NCBI GenBank assembly: GCA_028696165.1 | Contig: JAQVHQ010000006.1 | Span: forward strand, 38,418 to 102,417 | Direction: 5' to 3' | Origin: Lachnospiraceae bacterium | GTDB taxonomy: Bacteria; Bacillota; Clostridia; Lachnospirales; Lachnospiraceae | Length of the DNA: 64,000 nt | Shown here: positions 45,405 through 54,704 of the stretch, piece by piece | Layout of the letters: every line of letters starts with the position of its first letter | How positions within the stretch are numbered: the stretch's first letter is position 1 | Made by a program: the position numbers and the translations under genes | The notes under the pieces: generated by a model | What the model was told of the DNA's origin: nothing | The model's input: the letters and a program-made list of their open reading frames with translations, nothing else | Databases searched by the model: none

Positions 45405-47519
45405 TTAAACTTCGAATAATAAATCGCCGTAAGATGGCATTGGCCACATCTCTTTGTCAACGATCATTTCAAGTTCATCAACTGGTGCACGAAGAGCTGC
45501 CATAGCAGGTACTACTGCATCTTTATAGAATGTTGCCTGTTCTACGCCTTCTTCTTTGCCTGCTGCTTCTTCTGTAACTTTAGTCAACTCAACAAGAGCT
45601 TTCTTAGTCTCAGCTAATAATGCAGAAGATTCTGTCAACAATTCTGTCTGAACACTTACATCAGCTCCACAAGCAGCTGTTACAGTGTTGATAGATTTAG
45701 CAAGAGAAGTTGTGTATTTGATTACTGCTGGAATAATCTGTTTGCTTGCGATATCAATCATAGCTTTTGCTTCAATGTTGATTGCTTTTGCATAAGCTTC
45801 ATACTGAATCTCAACACGAGACTCTAACTCAGCTTTTGTAAATACATTGAAATCGCTGAATAATTTAACTGCTTTATCTGTAGTTAATGCAGGAATTGCA
45901 TCTACCATAGATTTCAGGTTAGGAAGTCCTCTGCGTTCAGCTTCAGCAACCCATTCATCTGAGTAACCATTTCCGTTGAATACGATTCTCTGATGCTCTG
46001 TAGCAAGTTTCTTGATTAAATCATGTACAGCTAAATCGAAATCATCTGCTGCTTCCAATTCATCACAAGCTTCTTTGAATGCTTCAGCAACGATGGTATT
46101 AAGTACTGTGTTAGGTTCTGCAATGGAATCTCTTGATCCACACATACGGAACTCGAATTTATTTCCTGTAAATGCAAATGGTGAAGTTCTGTTTCTGTCA
46201 GTTGCATCTTTGTTAACATCTGTAAGAGTAGTTACACCTGTGAATAATTTGCCACCTTTTAAGCTGTGTGTAGCGGAACCAGTGCTGATTAACTGCTCTA
46301 ATACATCTTCTAACTGCTCTCCTAAGAAAATAGAGATGATTGCAGGAGGTGCTTCATTAGCTCCAAGTCTGTGGTCATTTCCTACATCGGAAGCAGATTC
46401 ACGAAGTAAGTCTGCATGTGTATCTACAGCTTTTAAGATACAAGCTAATACTAATAAGAACTGAATATTCTCATGAGGTGTCTTACCTGGCTCTAATAAG
46501 TTGATTCCATCATCAGTTGTAATAGACCAGTTGTTATGTTTTCCTGAACCATTAACACCTGCAAATGGTTTTTCATGAAGCAGACACTTCATACCATGCT
46601 GGCATGCGATTCTCTTTAATGTCTGCATTACGATCTGGTTATGGTCAACTGCTACGTTACATTCAGCATAGATAGGAGCTAATTCGTGCTGTGCAGGAGC
46701 AACTTCGTTATGCTGTGTCTTAGCACTTACGCCTAATTTCCATAATTCTTCATTAACATCTTTCATGTATCCGGCGATTCTCTGACGGATAGTTCCGAAG
46801 TAATGATCATCTAATTCCTGTCCCTTTGGAGGCATAGCTCCGAATAAGGTACGTCCTGTGAAGATTAAATCTTTTCTCTGTAAGAACTTCTTCTCGTCAA
46901 CCAGGAAGTATTCCTGTTCTGGTCCAACAGAAGGTGTAACCTTCTTAGAAGTTGTATTACCAAATAATTTGATTAATCTTAAAGCCTGTTCATTGATTGC
47001 CTGCATAGAACGAAGTAATGGTGTTTTCTGATCCAGTGCTTCACCTGTGTAAGAACAGAAAGCTGTTGGAATACAAAGTGTAGCTCCTGCTGCATCCTGT
47101 CTAACGAATGCTGGAGAAGTACAATCCCAAACTGTATATCCTCTTGCTTCGAAAGTTGCTCTTAATCCACCTGATGGGAAAGAAGATGCATCCGGCTCTC
47201 CTTTGATTAATTCTTTTCCTGAAAAGCTCATTAATACTTTGCCGTTTGCCATTGGTGCAGAAATAAAGGAGTCATGTTTTTCAGCGGTTACACCAGTCAA
47301 TGGCTGGAACCAATGGGTATAGTGGGTTGCACCCTTCTCAATCGCCCATTCTTTCATCTCGTGTGCAATTACATCAGCAGTCGCAAGATCTAATTCTGTT
47401 CCTTCTTCGATTGTTTTCTTTAATTTCTTGTAAACATTCTTTGGTAAACGTTCCATCATAACTGCATCATTAAATACGTTTTCTCCAAAGATTTCAGCTA
47501 CATTAATATACTCGCTCAT
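45405..47519 (-). CDS. glnN: Glutamine synthetase, type III
   Basis: The 704-residue enzyme makes glutamine from glutamate, ammonia and ATP. Size and motifs fit [20 protein letters not shown], the [13 protein letters not shown] segment, and [14 protein letters not shown] 47519 has AAAGGA at 9-nt spacing; the upstream ATG at 47528 has no room for it. It heads the nitrogen cluster glnN-glnK-amtB and has a leader with its own promoter and terminator. Confidence 0.96.
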   Translation of the reverse strand: MSEYINVAEIFGENVFNDAVMMERLPKNVYKKLKKTIEEGTELDLATADVIAHEMKEWAIEKGATHYTHWFQPLTGVTAEKHDSFISAPMANGKVLMSFSGKELIKGEPDASSFPSGGLRATFEARGYTVWDCTSPAFVRQDAAGATLCIPTAFCSYTGEALDQKTPLLRSMQAINEQALRLIKLFGNTTSKKVTPSVGPEQEYFLVDEKKFLQRKDLIFTGRTLFGAMPPKGQELDDHYFGTIRQRIAGYMKDVNEELWKLGVSAKTQHNEVAPAQHELAPIYAECNVAVDHNQIVMQTLKRIACQHGMKCLLHEKPFAGVNGSGKHNNWSITTDDGINLLEPGKTPHENIQFLLVLACILKAVDTHADLLRESASDVGNDHRLGANEAPPAIISIFLGEQLEDVLEQLISTGSATHSLKGGKLFTGVTTLTDVNKDATDRNRTSPFAFTGNKFEFRMCGSRDSIAEPNTVLNTIVAEAFKEACDELEAADDFDLAVHDLIKKLATEHQRIVFNGNGYSDEWVAEAERRGLPNLKSMVDAIPALTTDKAVKLFSDFNVFTKAELESRVEIQYEAYAKAINIEAKAMIDIASKQIIPAVIKYTTSLAKSINTVTAACGADVSVQTELLTESSALLAETKKALVELTKVTEEAAGKEEGVEQATFYKDAVVPAMAALRAPVDELEMIVDKEMWPMPSYGDLLFEV

Positions 47520-47595
47520 CTTGTTCATTCCTTTCGACTTTCATTCTTGCACGTATCGGCATTATATTTGCTTCGAACTTTACAGGGTATCCTAT

Positions 47596-47630
47596 AAAAA
47601 AAGGCGCTCCACAGTTGTGGAACGCCTTTG
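47596..47630 (-). terminator. Terminator in the glnN leader (putative attenuator)
   Basis: On the minus strand AAAGGCGTTCCACA pairs with TGTGGAGCGCCTTT and is followed by TTTT. It lies after the promoter at 47673-47701 and about 80 bp before glnN. A second stem, TTGGAAA / TTTCCAA, at 47645-47663 precedes it. Confidence 0.75.
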
Positions 47631-47672
47631 TTCGCTACGTACATTTGGAAATGTGCTTTCCAATCTGTTAAT

Positions 47673-47701
47673 AAGATACCCCATCTCCGTGCAAAAATCA
47701 A
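47673..47701 (-). promoter_or_regulatory. Putative sigma-A promoter of glnN leader
   Basis: TTGATT, 17-bp spacer, TATCTT on the minus strand. Transcription would start near 47666, just before the two leader hairpins. Confidence 0.55.
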
Positions 47702-47778
47702 GTGCAATTTCTGTTTTTTTCATTTTTTATGGAATTCTATCAATAAACTCCATGAATCGTGAAAATTTTTATTCACTT

Positions 47779-49233
47779 TTATTTAATTTTTGCAAGACGG
47801 CCTTCGATGGCATCTATTACCGTATTGATTGCTTTAATTCTGGCGTAATACTTGTCGTTGGACTCTATGATATGCCATGGCGCATACTCGGTACTGGTTT
47901 TTTGTATCATATCGTTGACTGCCACTTCATACTCGTCCCACTTATCCCGGTTTCTCCAGTCTTCATCGGTGATTTTCCACTGTTTCTCCGGTGTATTCTG
48001 ACGAAGGGTAAATCTTTCTAACTGTGTATCTTTATCGATCTGAACCCAGAACTTCACTATGATAGCGCCCCATTCGTTCAGTCCATACTCAAATTCATTC
48101 ATCTCATTATAAGCACGTTTCCAGTCATCCTCACTGCAGAAGCCTTCCAGTCTCTCTACCATAACACGTCCATACCAGGTCCTGTCAAAGATTGCCACAT
48201 GACCATCTTTCGGCAGACGATTCCAGAAACGCCACAGGTAATGTCTGTGCAGTTCATGCGGTTCCGGAGATGCAATTGGGTGTACTTCAAATCCCCGGGC
48301 ATCCATAGCACTTGTCATGCGCTTGATATTGCCGCCCTTACCTGCTGCATCCCAGCCTTCATAGGCAATAATTACAGGAATACGATAGCGGTATATCTTA
48401 TTATGAAGTTCTTTTAACTTCTTCTGTGCCTTTTTAAGTTCCACTTCATATTCTTCTTTGGTCATGCTCTTTCCATCCAAAGACACCTCTGAAAGAAGCG
48501 GGGTCGGATACATAGGGAACTTTTTAGCAAGTACTGTTGAATCCATATGTTTCTCAATAATTTTCTTATCAATGGCATCGGTAAGTAATGTACAGACTTC
48601 CAGTTCTACTTCCTTTAATTCTGTATTATTCTTAATAATATGCCATGGAGCATTCTTAGTATCTGTATCTTCTATATACTTATCAAATGCCTTTTTACAT
48701 TTTTTATGATGCTCTACTTGATAGAAGTCATCCTCGCTGACTCTCCATCTGGTATTCTTACTGTCAAGTAATTTCTCAATTCGCTTCTTCTGTTCTTTTC
48801 CCGGACTGTCGATAAAAAGCTTTAATACCATATATCCATTGTCCGTCAACTGACGTTCAAACACATTGATATCACGGATTCTCTCTTCATACTCTTTATC
48901 ATCGATTTTCTTAAGAAGCTTATCACGAACAGTATCTGCCATCCATCCGCAATCCATGAACACAAACTTCCCCTGTTCAGGAATATGCTGGATATGTCTC
49001 CACAGAAATGGATATCTTCGCTCTTCTTCTGTTGGCTCTTTCATAGAGACAACCTGATAAAATCGTGGATCCAGATCACGAATCAGATAACTGATTAAAG
49101 TTCCTTTTCCAGAGGCACCCCATCCCTCTACAAGAACAAGCACCGGAAGTTTCTTCTCCTTAATCATCTGCTGCTGTACAAATAATCGCTCACGTTTTTC
49201 TTTTAATGTTGCTTTTAATTCGTCCTGTGTCAT
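47779..49233 (-). CDS. Two-domain PPK2 (polyphosphate:AMP phosphotransferase type)
   Basis: The 484-residue protein holds two PPK2 domains, each with a Walker A: EGWGASGKGTLIS near residue 30 and EGWDAAGKGGNIK near 285. Two-domain members (PAP, class II) use polyphosphate to phosphorylate AMP to ADP. The second domain keeps the lid-type FDRTWYGRVMVERLEG. ATG 49233 has AAAGGG upstream. It precedes glnN by about 260 bp. Confidence 0.9.
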   Translation of the reverse strand: MTQDELKATLKEKRERLFVQQQMIKEKKLPVLVLVEGWGASGKGTLISYLIRDLDPRFYQVVSMKEPTEEERRYPFLWRHIQHIPEQGKFVFMDCGWMADTVRDKLLKKIDDKEYEERIRDINVFERQLTDNGYMVLKLFIDSPGKEQKKRIEKLLDSKNTRWRVSEDDFYQVEHHKKCKKAFDKYIEDTDTKNAPWHIIKNNTELKEVELEVCTLLTDAIDKKIIEKHMDSTVLAKKFPMYPTPLLSEVSLDGKSMTKEEYEVELKKAQKKLKELHNKIYRYRIPVIIAYEGWDAAGKGGNIKRMTSAMDARGFEVHPIASPEPHELHRHYLWRFWNRLPKDGHVAIFDRTWYGRVMVERLEGFCSEDDWKRAYNEMNEFEYGLNEWGAIIVKFWVQIDKDTQLERFTLRQNTPEKQWKITDEDWRNRDKWDEYEVAVNDMIQKTSTEYAPWHIIESNDKYYARIKAINTVIDAIEGRLAKIK

Positions 49234-49371
49234 GTAATCACCCTTTCTCACTGACTGCTTAACTTATTGCTGTTCCCATATCCTTAATCAATTTATATCC
49301 GCTTTTATTTCCCTTTATTTTTGCAAACTGCGCTTACTATATAATACCCGATTTTCTCCAAAAATAGACAG

Positions 49372-49403
49372 AAGGACACTGTCATTTTCATAACAATGTC
49401 CTC
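49372..49403 (-). terminator. Intrinsic terminator after fructose-bisphosphate aldolase
   Basis: GGACATTGTTAT pairs with ATGACAGTGTCC on the minus strand around GAAA, followed by a T-rich stretch. Confidence 0.8.
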
Positions 49404-49427
49404 CAGAAATCTTTTTAACAATTATTC

Positions 49428-50291
49428 TCAAGCTTTTCCAACTGATCCGAATAATTCCATCTTATCTTTAACAGTCGCTTTGATTGCAGCAGTACCTGGT
49501 GCTAACAATTTACGAGGGTCAAAGCCTTTTCCTTCTTTGTCTTTACCTGCTTCGATGTACTCACGTGTTGCAGCAGCAAATGACCACTGACACTCTGTGT
49601 TTACATTGATTTTAGATACGCCTAATTCGATAGATTTTTTAATCATATCTGCAGGGATTCCTGTACCACCGTGAAGTACTAATGGCATAGAACCTGTTAA
49701 TTTCTGTACTGCATCTAAAGTCTCAAAGCTTAAGCCTTCCCAGTTATCCGGGTATTTTCCATGGATGTTACCGATACCAGCTGCTAACATAGTTACACCT
49801 AAATCAGCAATCTGTTTACATTCCTGAGGATCTGCACATTCGCCTCTTCCGATAACGCCGTCTTCTTCTCCACCGATAGATCCAACTTCTGCTTCTAAGG
49901 ACATACCTTTTTCTGCACAAATCTTAACTAATTCAGTAGTTTTAGCAACGTTCTCTTCGATTGGATAGTGAGAACCATCGAACATGATTGATGAGAATCC
50001 TGCTTCGATACATTTCAGACATCCTTCGTAGCTGCCGTGATCTAAGTGAAGTGCTACTGGAACAGTGATGTTAAGTTCTTCTAACATACCATTTACCATA
50101 CCTACAACAGTTTTGTAACCTGTCATGTATTTACCAGCACCTTCTGATACTCCCAGGATTACTGGTGAGTTTAATTCCTGTGCTGTTGTAAGAACTGCCT
50201 TTGTCCACTCTAAGTTGTTGATGTTGATCTGGGCAACTGCATAATGACCAGCTTTTGCTTTTTCTAACATTTCTTTTGCTGAAACTAACAT
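49428..50291 (-). CDS. fba: Class II fructose-bisphosphate aldolase
   Basis: The 287-residue zinc aldolase of glycolysis cleaves fructose-1,6-bisphosphate. Metal ligands and active site are seen in ALHLDHGSYEGCLKC, MFDGSHYPIEENV, GIGNIHGKYP and VLHGGTGIP. ATG 50291 has AGGAGG 7 nt upstream; the longer frame to 50378 does not. Tagatose-bisphosphate aldolase is the main alternative in this family. Confidence 0.93.
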   Translation of the reverse strand: MLVSAKEMLEKAKAGHYAVAQININNLEWTKAVLTTAQELNSPVILGVSEGAGKYMTGYKTVVGMVNGMLEELNITVPVALHLDHGSYEGCLKCIEAGFSSIMFDGSHYPIEENVAKTTELVKICAEKGMSLEAEVGSIGGEEDGVIGRGECADPQECKQIADLGVTMLAAGIGNIHGKYPDNWEGLSFETLDAVQKLTGSMPLVLHGGTGIPADMIKKSIELGVSKINVNTECQWSFAAATREYIEAGKDKEGKGFDPRKLLAPGTAAIKATVKDKMELFGSVGKA

Positions 50292-50489
50292 TCCGATTCC
50301 TCCTACGCTTTGCTTTTTAGAATTATCAATCTTTTGGTTTCTATAACCTTGTGTTTTATTATACCTCATTTTCACCAAAAAGCAAAGAAGTTTCTTGTTT
50401 ATTTCTGTACATTATTTCTATTCCAAGGTAACTTCTGACAACTGCACATTCAAGTATGCCTCTGTGGTATGCCTCCGTGGCATTTTTAG

Positions 50490-50542
50490 AATAAAAGAAA
50501 AAGATGGAACCAGAGCTTCCTCCTTATCCATCTTTTTCTTTC
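50490..50542 (-). terminator. Intrinsic terminator after URO-D gene
   Basis: AAGAAAAAGATGGA / TCCATCTTTTTCTT stem about 35 bp past the stop of the URO-D gene; A/T runs flank both sides. Confidence 0.85.
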
Positions 50543-50576
50543 TACTTATTTATATAGTGTTAATATAGGGGACATA

Positions 50577-51623
50577 TTAATAGATTTTTGTTGCCTCATC
50601 AAACAATGCTTTTATGTTTGCCGGTGGTACATCTGGCTGTAAACCTTCATGGCTTGGAGATACAATCAGACCTGTTGGGAAATAGGTTCTTAATTCTTTT
50701 ACTTTATCCTTTACCTGTTCCGGTGAACCATTAGGGAGTAAATCCTGAGTATCCACACCACCACAGAAGGAAATAGTTCCTTCAAATTTTTCTTTTAAGT
50801 TATACGGCTGCATACCTGCTGCCAAAGCCTGGATTGGATGAATGATATCTGCTCCGGCTTCTCTTAAAAGCGGAATTGCTTCTACGATAGACCCGCAGGA
50901 ATGATACATAATCTTAACGCCATAGCTGTGTGCGATGTCAATCAGCTTTTTAGCACCCGGAATTACAAATTCTGAGATAAGAGCCGGGCTGATCATCAGA
51001 CCTCTCTGGCTTCCAACATCATCTCCGATAAGAATAGCATGTACTTTTCCTTTGGTAGCTTCCAGGAAGATTTTTAATGCTTTACAATAAAAATCAACGA
51101 TGTGGTCATCTACATAATGTACCATCTCCGGTTCAATTACCATATTCATCAGACAGGTCTGCATACCGAAAGATGCACATACATCCTGAAAATGACATGC
51201 CCATAACATACCCATAACAACTTTATCATCCGGAGCCTCATCAACTAATTTTCTGCATAACTCAGGATCAATATATTTCTCAGGATCCGGCCACTGGAAA
51301 TTAACAGCCTTCACATCCTCTAAGGACTCACAATGTGCAAAACAACCATCTGCTGTAAGAGTACGATGCTCGGTATCTACATTAGATCCGTTCATATACC
51401 AGTCAAATGCTGCAAAAATCGCATTACAGGTATCTGAATGATATGGAATCTCTACTGCATAGAAATCATCCCCACATACCTTTTTCAATTCTTTGATATC
51501 ATTTACTCCGTAATACTCACAAAGTGCAGGTACTGCCTCTGGAGTTGGATCGCCCAGCCAGCAAGCTGGTCTGTCTACAGGTTTTCTTTCCGCTGTTGCT
51601 ATAAAACGCTCAATACTATTCAT
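50577..51623 (-). CDS. URO-D/MtaA-family methyltransferase-like protein
   Basis: The 348-residue protein is related to methylcobamide:CoM methyltransferases. It keeps the zinc motif HSCG (near residue 240) and a later Cys in ISFCGGVDT, suggesting thiol methyl transfer from a corrinoid protein. No corrinoid protein is encoded nearby. It is divergent from the LacI-type fusion regulator, with the TTAAACGTTTAA palindrome between them, so it likely belongs to that regulon. The acceptor and donor are unknown. Confidence 0.85.
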   Translation of the reverse strand: MNSIERFIATAERKPVDRPACWLGDPTPEAVPALCEYYGVNDIKELKKVCGDDFYAVEIPYHSDTCNAIFAAFDWYMNGSNVDTEHRTLTADGCFAHCESLEDVKAVNFQWPDPEKYIDPELCRKLVDEAPDDKVVMGMLWACHFQDVCASFGMQTCLMNMVIEPEMVHYVDDHIVDFYCKALKIFLEATKGKVHAILIGDDVGSQRGLMISPALISEFVIPGAKKLIDIAHSYGVKIMYHSCGSIVEAIPLLREAGADIIHPIQALAAGMQPYNLKEKFEGTISFCGGVDTQDLLPNGSPEQVKDKVKELRTYFPTGLIVSPSHEGLQPDVPPANIKALFDEATKIY

Positions 51624-51714
51624 TTTTTTCCTCCTTCTATATCTTCACGACTTGTTTATGATTTAATTATAGGCTAGTCTGCAGTTAAAAAGCAATATAA
51701 TTTAAATATGTTTT

Positions 51715-51726
51715 TTAAACGTTTAA
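51715..51726. promoter_or_regulatory. LacI-type operator, TTAAACGTTTAA
   Basis: A perfect 12-bp palindrome between the divergent URO-D and LacI-type genes, 92 bp upstream of the URO-D start. An identical copy is at 62041-62052. A partial site, GTTAAACGT, lies at 51832-51840. Confidence 0.7.
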
Positions 51727-51932
51727 CCTTTTGTTTTAATTTCTCATTTTAAGGTTGACATTGCCCCTAAAATATGACACTATTAGATTATGAATCGTAC
51801 TTTTTTTACTGTTTTTAAGTAGTTTTAAAAAGTTAAACGTCTGCTCAGTGACTATGTCTTCCGATAGGCTTTAACCTTGTCTGGAAGTTGGCTCATCTCA
51901 CTGTCTGCATACAAAGAAAGGAAGTGCTCTGA

Positions 51933-54188
51933 TTGAGTAATCTAAAGGATGTAGCTGCCCGTGCCGGTGTCTCTATCGCGACGGTATCCTATTGTGTAAA
52001 TAACACAAAAAGCGTAAAAGCAGAGACTCGCTATAAAGTAATGAAGGCTATCGAAGAACTAAACTATGTACCGAATTCTTCCGCCCGTAATCTCAAATCC
52101 AATACGGTCAAAGAAATCGGGGTGGTTTTTCCTGATATCGATGATAACTACCGTTCGGAATTATTAAAGGGTATTGTATCAAGAAGCGAGGACTTCGGAT
52201 ATTCCGTAACCGTTGCATTTTCCTACAACACACCTAAATTAGAATCTAAAATCATCCAGCAGTTTATCAGCAAGAATGTATCCGGACTGGTTATACTCTC
52301 CTGCCAGCCTAAAAATCAGACCTTTTATCAGAAAAATCTGATTGATAAGGGGATCCCCCATATATTCATTGATAATTTTCCACAGGGACTGGATGTGAAT
52401 TTTCTGGCCTTTGATGATTATAAAACCTGTCATTACCTTACCAGGCAGCTGTTAGAGCAGGGATATCGCAATATCGTATTAATGACCGATCCCAACAATC
52501 TCTTCTCTGATTATGACGGTTCCTGCGGTGCGATGGACGCTTTTGATGAAGCCGGACTTAAATTTCCAGAGGGAAATATTATCTATACGGATAACACTAA
52601 AGAAAGTGCCTTTCGTAAATCTATGTTCCAACTGGTTAATCATCCACCACAGGCTATTATCGCTTTCTCAGAAGTTATCACCCGCGGCATTGTGGAGGCT
52701 TTCCATTTATGTAATATCAAGATACCGGAAACCACCTGCCTTATCAGCCTGGGCGAAGAATGCTGGAACAATTCGGACTACATCCCTGGAGTCATCCATA
52801 CTTCCAGACCTGCCTACACACTTGGAATTCGTTCCCTTAATGTGCTGATGGAGAACATCAAATCTCCGCACTTATATGAAAAAGTATTTTATCTGGTACA
52901 GGATAATATCATTCATAACAAAGTTACACTTCCAAGCCTGCCCACCCCCTTTGTTCCACCGACCGCACATAAACGCAGTCTGCGTATCTTAGCTGCTAAC
53001 TTGCCAACCATTCTGTCATTGGAGTGTATTTCAAAGGATTTCGAGTTGCAAAATGATGTTGAAATCACATTTGAATATCTAAATTTCCATGATCTAATTC
53101 AGGAAATACTGGCTGACTCCAAACGTCCTACATCAAACTATGATGTCTATCTGTTTGATGTATCCTGGCTTACCTACCTGGTTAACAGTGACGCACTGCT
53201 TGATATCACAGATTTTATAGAGACAGACAAAAATTACAGCAAACAGTTTTTAAAGAAGAATCTGCAGAACACTAATTATAAAGGCAGATATTATGGTGTA
53301 CCAATTATCGGAGGCTCCCATATTCTCTTCTATCGAAAAGATTTATTTGAAAATCCTAATATCAAGACCATGTTCCGTAAAAAGCACAGTATTTCCCTGC
53401 GCCCGCCAAAAACCTGGACAGAATTTAACGGAATTGCAGAATTTTTCACCAAAGAATATAATCCAGAATCTCCTACAGATTACGGAACTGCAGTTGGCGG
53501 CGCTATCAGCGAAGAATTAGCTCTGGAACTGCTGATTCGTCTGTGGAGCTTTGGAGGTGGATTATATGACCAGAATAATCACCTTGCTATCCATACACCA
53601 CAGAACATGAAAGGTATGCAAAACTTTCTGGAAACTACTAAATACATCGAAAATGGTTCAACCGATGTCACTACAGATAAGACCTTTGAAGACTTTGGAA
53701 ATGGCAAAACCGCTATGATTATCTCTTTCAGCGAATATGCAGCAAAAATCCGAAAGAGTATTCACAAGGATATCATTTCCCAGATTGGATACAGCATGCT
53801 TCCCGGTCAGACACCGGCAAACTGCGGCTGGCATCTGGGAATTTCAAAGACTACGGATAAAATGGATTTAATCAGTGATTATTTCCACTGGATTGCCCAG
53901 CGCCAGACCAGCTACTATATGACAATCCTTGCCAGTCAGTCCACGGTACACTACCCTTATGAGAACCATGAACTTTTGAAATTATATCCCTGGCTGGCAC
54001 TTACAGAAGAAGGCATCAATAGTTCCAAATCGCGTATTTATCCCTATCAGGGAAAGAATCGCCTGATTCTTCCTGCGGAAGTTGAAAGTGTCCTGTGTGA
54101 TGCTTTCCACGAGATTCGTGCCGGAGAGTCCGATATAGCCGGAGCCCTTCGTCATGCACATAATAATATGTTGAAATTATTTTCTTAA
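51933..54188 (+). CDS. LacI-family regulator fused to a family-1 solute-binding domain
   Basis: The 751-residue protein has a LacI HTH (LKDVAARAGVSIATVSYCVN, residues 4-23; hinge near 45-57) and a periplasmic-binding-like sensor domain to about 345. It then continues with about 400 residues resembling an ABC-transporter solute-binding protein (YYGVPIIGGSHILFYRKDLF; RPPKTWTEFNGIAEFFTKEY; SFGGGLYD). LacI regulators normally end near 340. No signal peptide is present, so both sensors are cytoplasmic. The start is TTG at 51933 with GGAAG upstream. It is divergent from a URO-D gene and next to the ABC importer operon it probably controls. Confidence 0.88.
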   Translation: MSNLKDVAARAGVSIATVSYCVNNTKSVKAETRYKVMKAIEELNYVPNSSARNLKSNTVKEIGVVFPDIDDNYRSELLKGIVSRSEDFGYSVTVAFSYNTPKLESKIIQQFISKNVSGLVILSCQPKNQTFYQKNLIDKGIPHIFIDNFPQGLDVNFLAFDDYKTCHYLTRQLLEQGYRNIVLMTDPNNLFSDYDGSCGAMDAFDEAGLKFPEGNIIYTDNTKESAFRKSMFQLVNHPPQAIIAFSEVITRGIVEAFHLCNIKIPETTCLISLGEECWNNSDYIPGVIHTSRPAYTLGIRSLNVLMENIKSPHLYEKVFYLVQDNIIHNKVTLPSLPTPFVPPTAHKRSLRILAANLPTILSLECISKDFELQNDVEITFEYLNFHDLIQEILADSKRPTSNYDVYLFDVSWLTYLVNSDALLDITDFIETDKNYSKQFLKKNLQNTNYKGRYYGVPIIGGSHILFYRKDLFENPNIKTMFRKKHSISLRPPKTWTEFNGIAEFFTKEYNPESPTDYGTAVGGAISEELALELLIRLWSFGGGLYDQNNHLAIHTPQNMKGMQNFLETTKYIENGSTDVTTDKTFEDFGNGKTAMIISFSEYAAKIRKSIHKDIISQIGYSMLPGQTPANCGWHLGISKTTDKMDLISDYFHWIAQRQTSYYMTILASQSTVHYPYENHELLKLYPWLALTEEGINSSKSRIYPYQGKNRLILPAEVESVLCDAFHEIRAGESDIAGALRHAHNNMLKLFS

Positions 54189-54195
54189 ATTTCAT

Positions 54196-54242
54196 TAAAA
54201 AAGAAGCTGTCGCCATATTTTTTATGACGCTAGCTTCTTTTT
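54196..54242. terminator. Bidirectional intrinsic terminator
   Basis: AAAAAGAAGCT / AGCTTCTTTTT stem with an interior ATA-rich part, between the converging LacI-type and rhamnose-mutarotase-like genes. Confidence 0.9.
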
Positions 54243-54260
54243 AAATCACTATAAGGATTC

Positions 54261-54584
54261 CTAATCCAAATGATACACTTCTTCCATATCAGCCCACCAT
54301 TCACCTTCTTTTCTCGCTTCTAACGGCTGCTGATAAGGCATAACTAAATCCCACCACTCCTGCGTCTTCGGATCTGCTGCCATCTTGGCCATGTCTGCAT
54401 CATAATCATCTCCCACATATTCCATATAAGAGAACAGTAAATCGCCAAAATTATAGATCGAATAATTCTGAATGTTACACTCTTTAATCATAGCATTAAT
54501 CTCCGGCCATATATTAGCATGATGATATTTGTAATCTGCCAACTTTTCCGGTTTTACCCCAATAATTTGCCCAAATCGTTTCAT
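54261..54584 (-). CDS. L-rhamnose mutarotase-family protein
   Basis: The 107-residue RhaM/DUF718 protein: YKYHHANIWPEI carries the conserved His-rich helix, and QEWWDLVMPYQ the conserved tail. The enzyme interconverts sugar anomers. It closes the ABC importer operon, suggesting the imported compound is a sugar. AAAAGGAG precedes the ATG. Confidence 0.88.
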   Translation of the reverse strand: MKRFGQIIGVKPEKLADYKYHHANIWPEINAMIKECNIQNYSIYNFGDLLFSYMEYVGDDYDADMAKMAADPKTQEWWDLVMPYQQPLEARKEGEWWADMEEVYHLD

Positions 54585-54620
54585 AGCTTCTCCTTTTCTA
54601 ATGTTTTTCTGATTATTTTT

Positions 54621-54668
54621 AGAAAAAGAAGGACAGAAGGCGTTAAAAGCCCCTGCCCTTCTTTTTCT
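54621..54668 (-). terminator. Terminator or attenuator between the binding protein and mutarotase genes
   Basis: AGAAAAAGAAGG / CCCTTCTTTTTCT stem with T-run on the minus strand. It would let the binding protein mRNA exceed that of the mutarotase. Confidence 0.75.
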
Positions 54669-54704
54669 ATATACAACATCTCATAACAAAGAATATCTTT
54701 CTGA

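Noticed and set aside
47640..47665. ANTAR target (paired hexaloop hairpins) in the glnN leader
   Set aside because: Only one small hairpin precedes the terminator, and its loop does not fit the expected hexaloop with fixed A and G.
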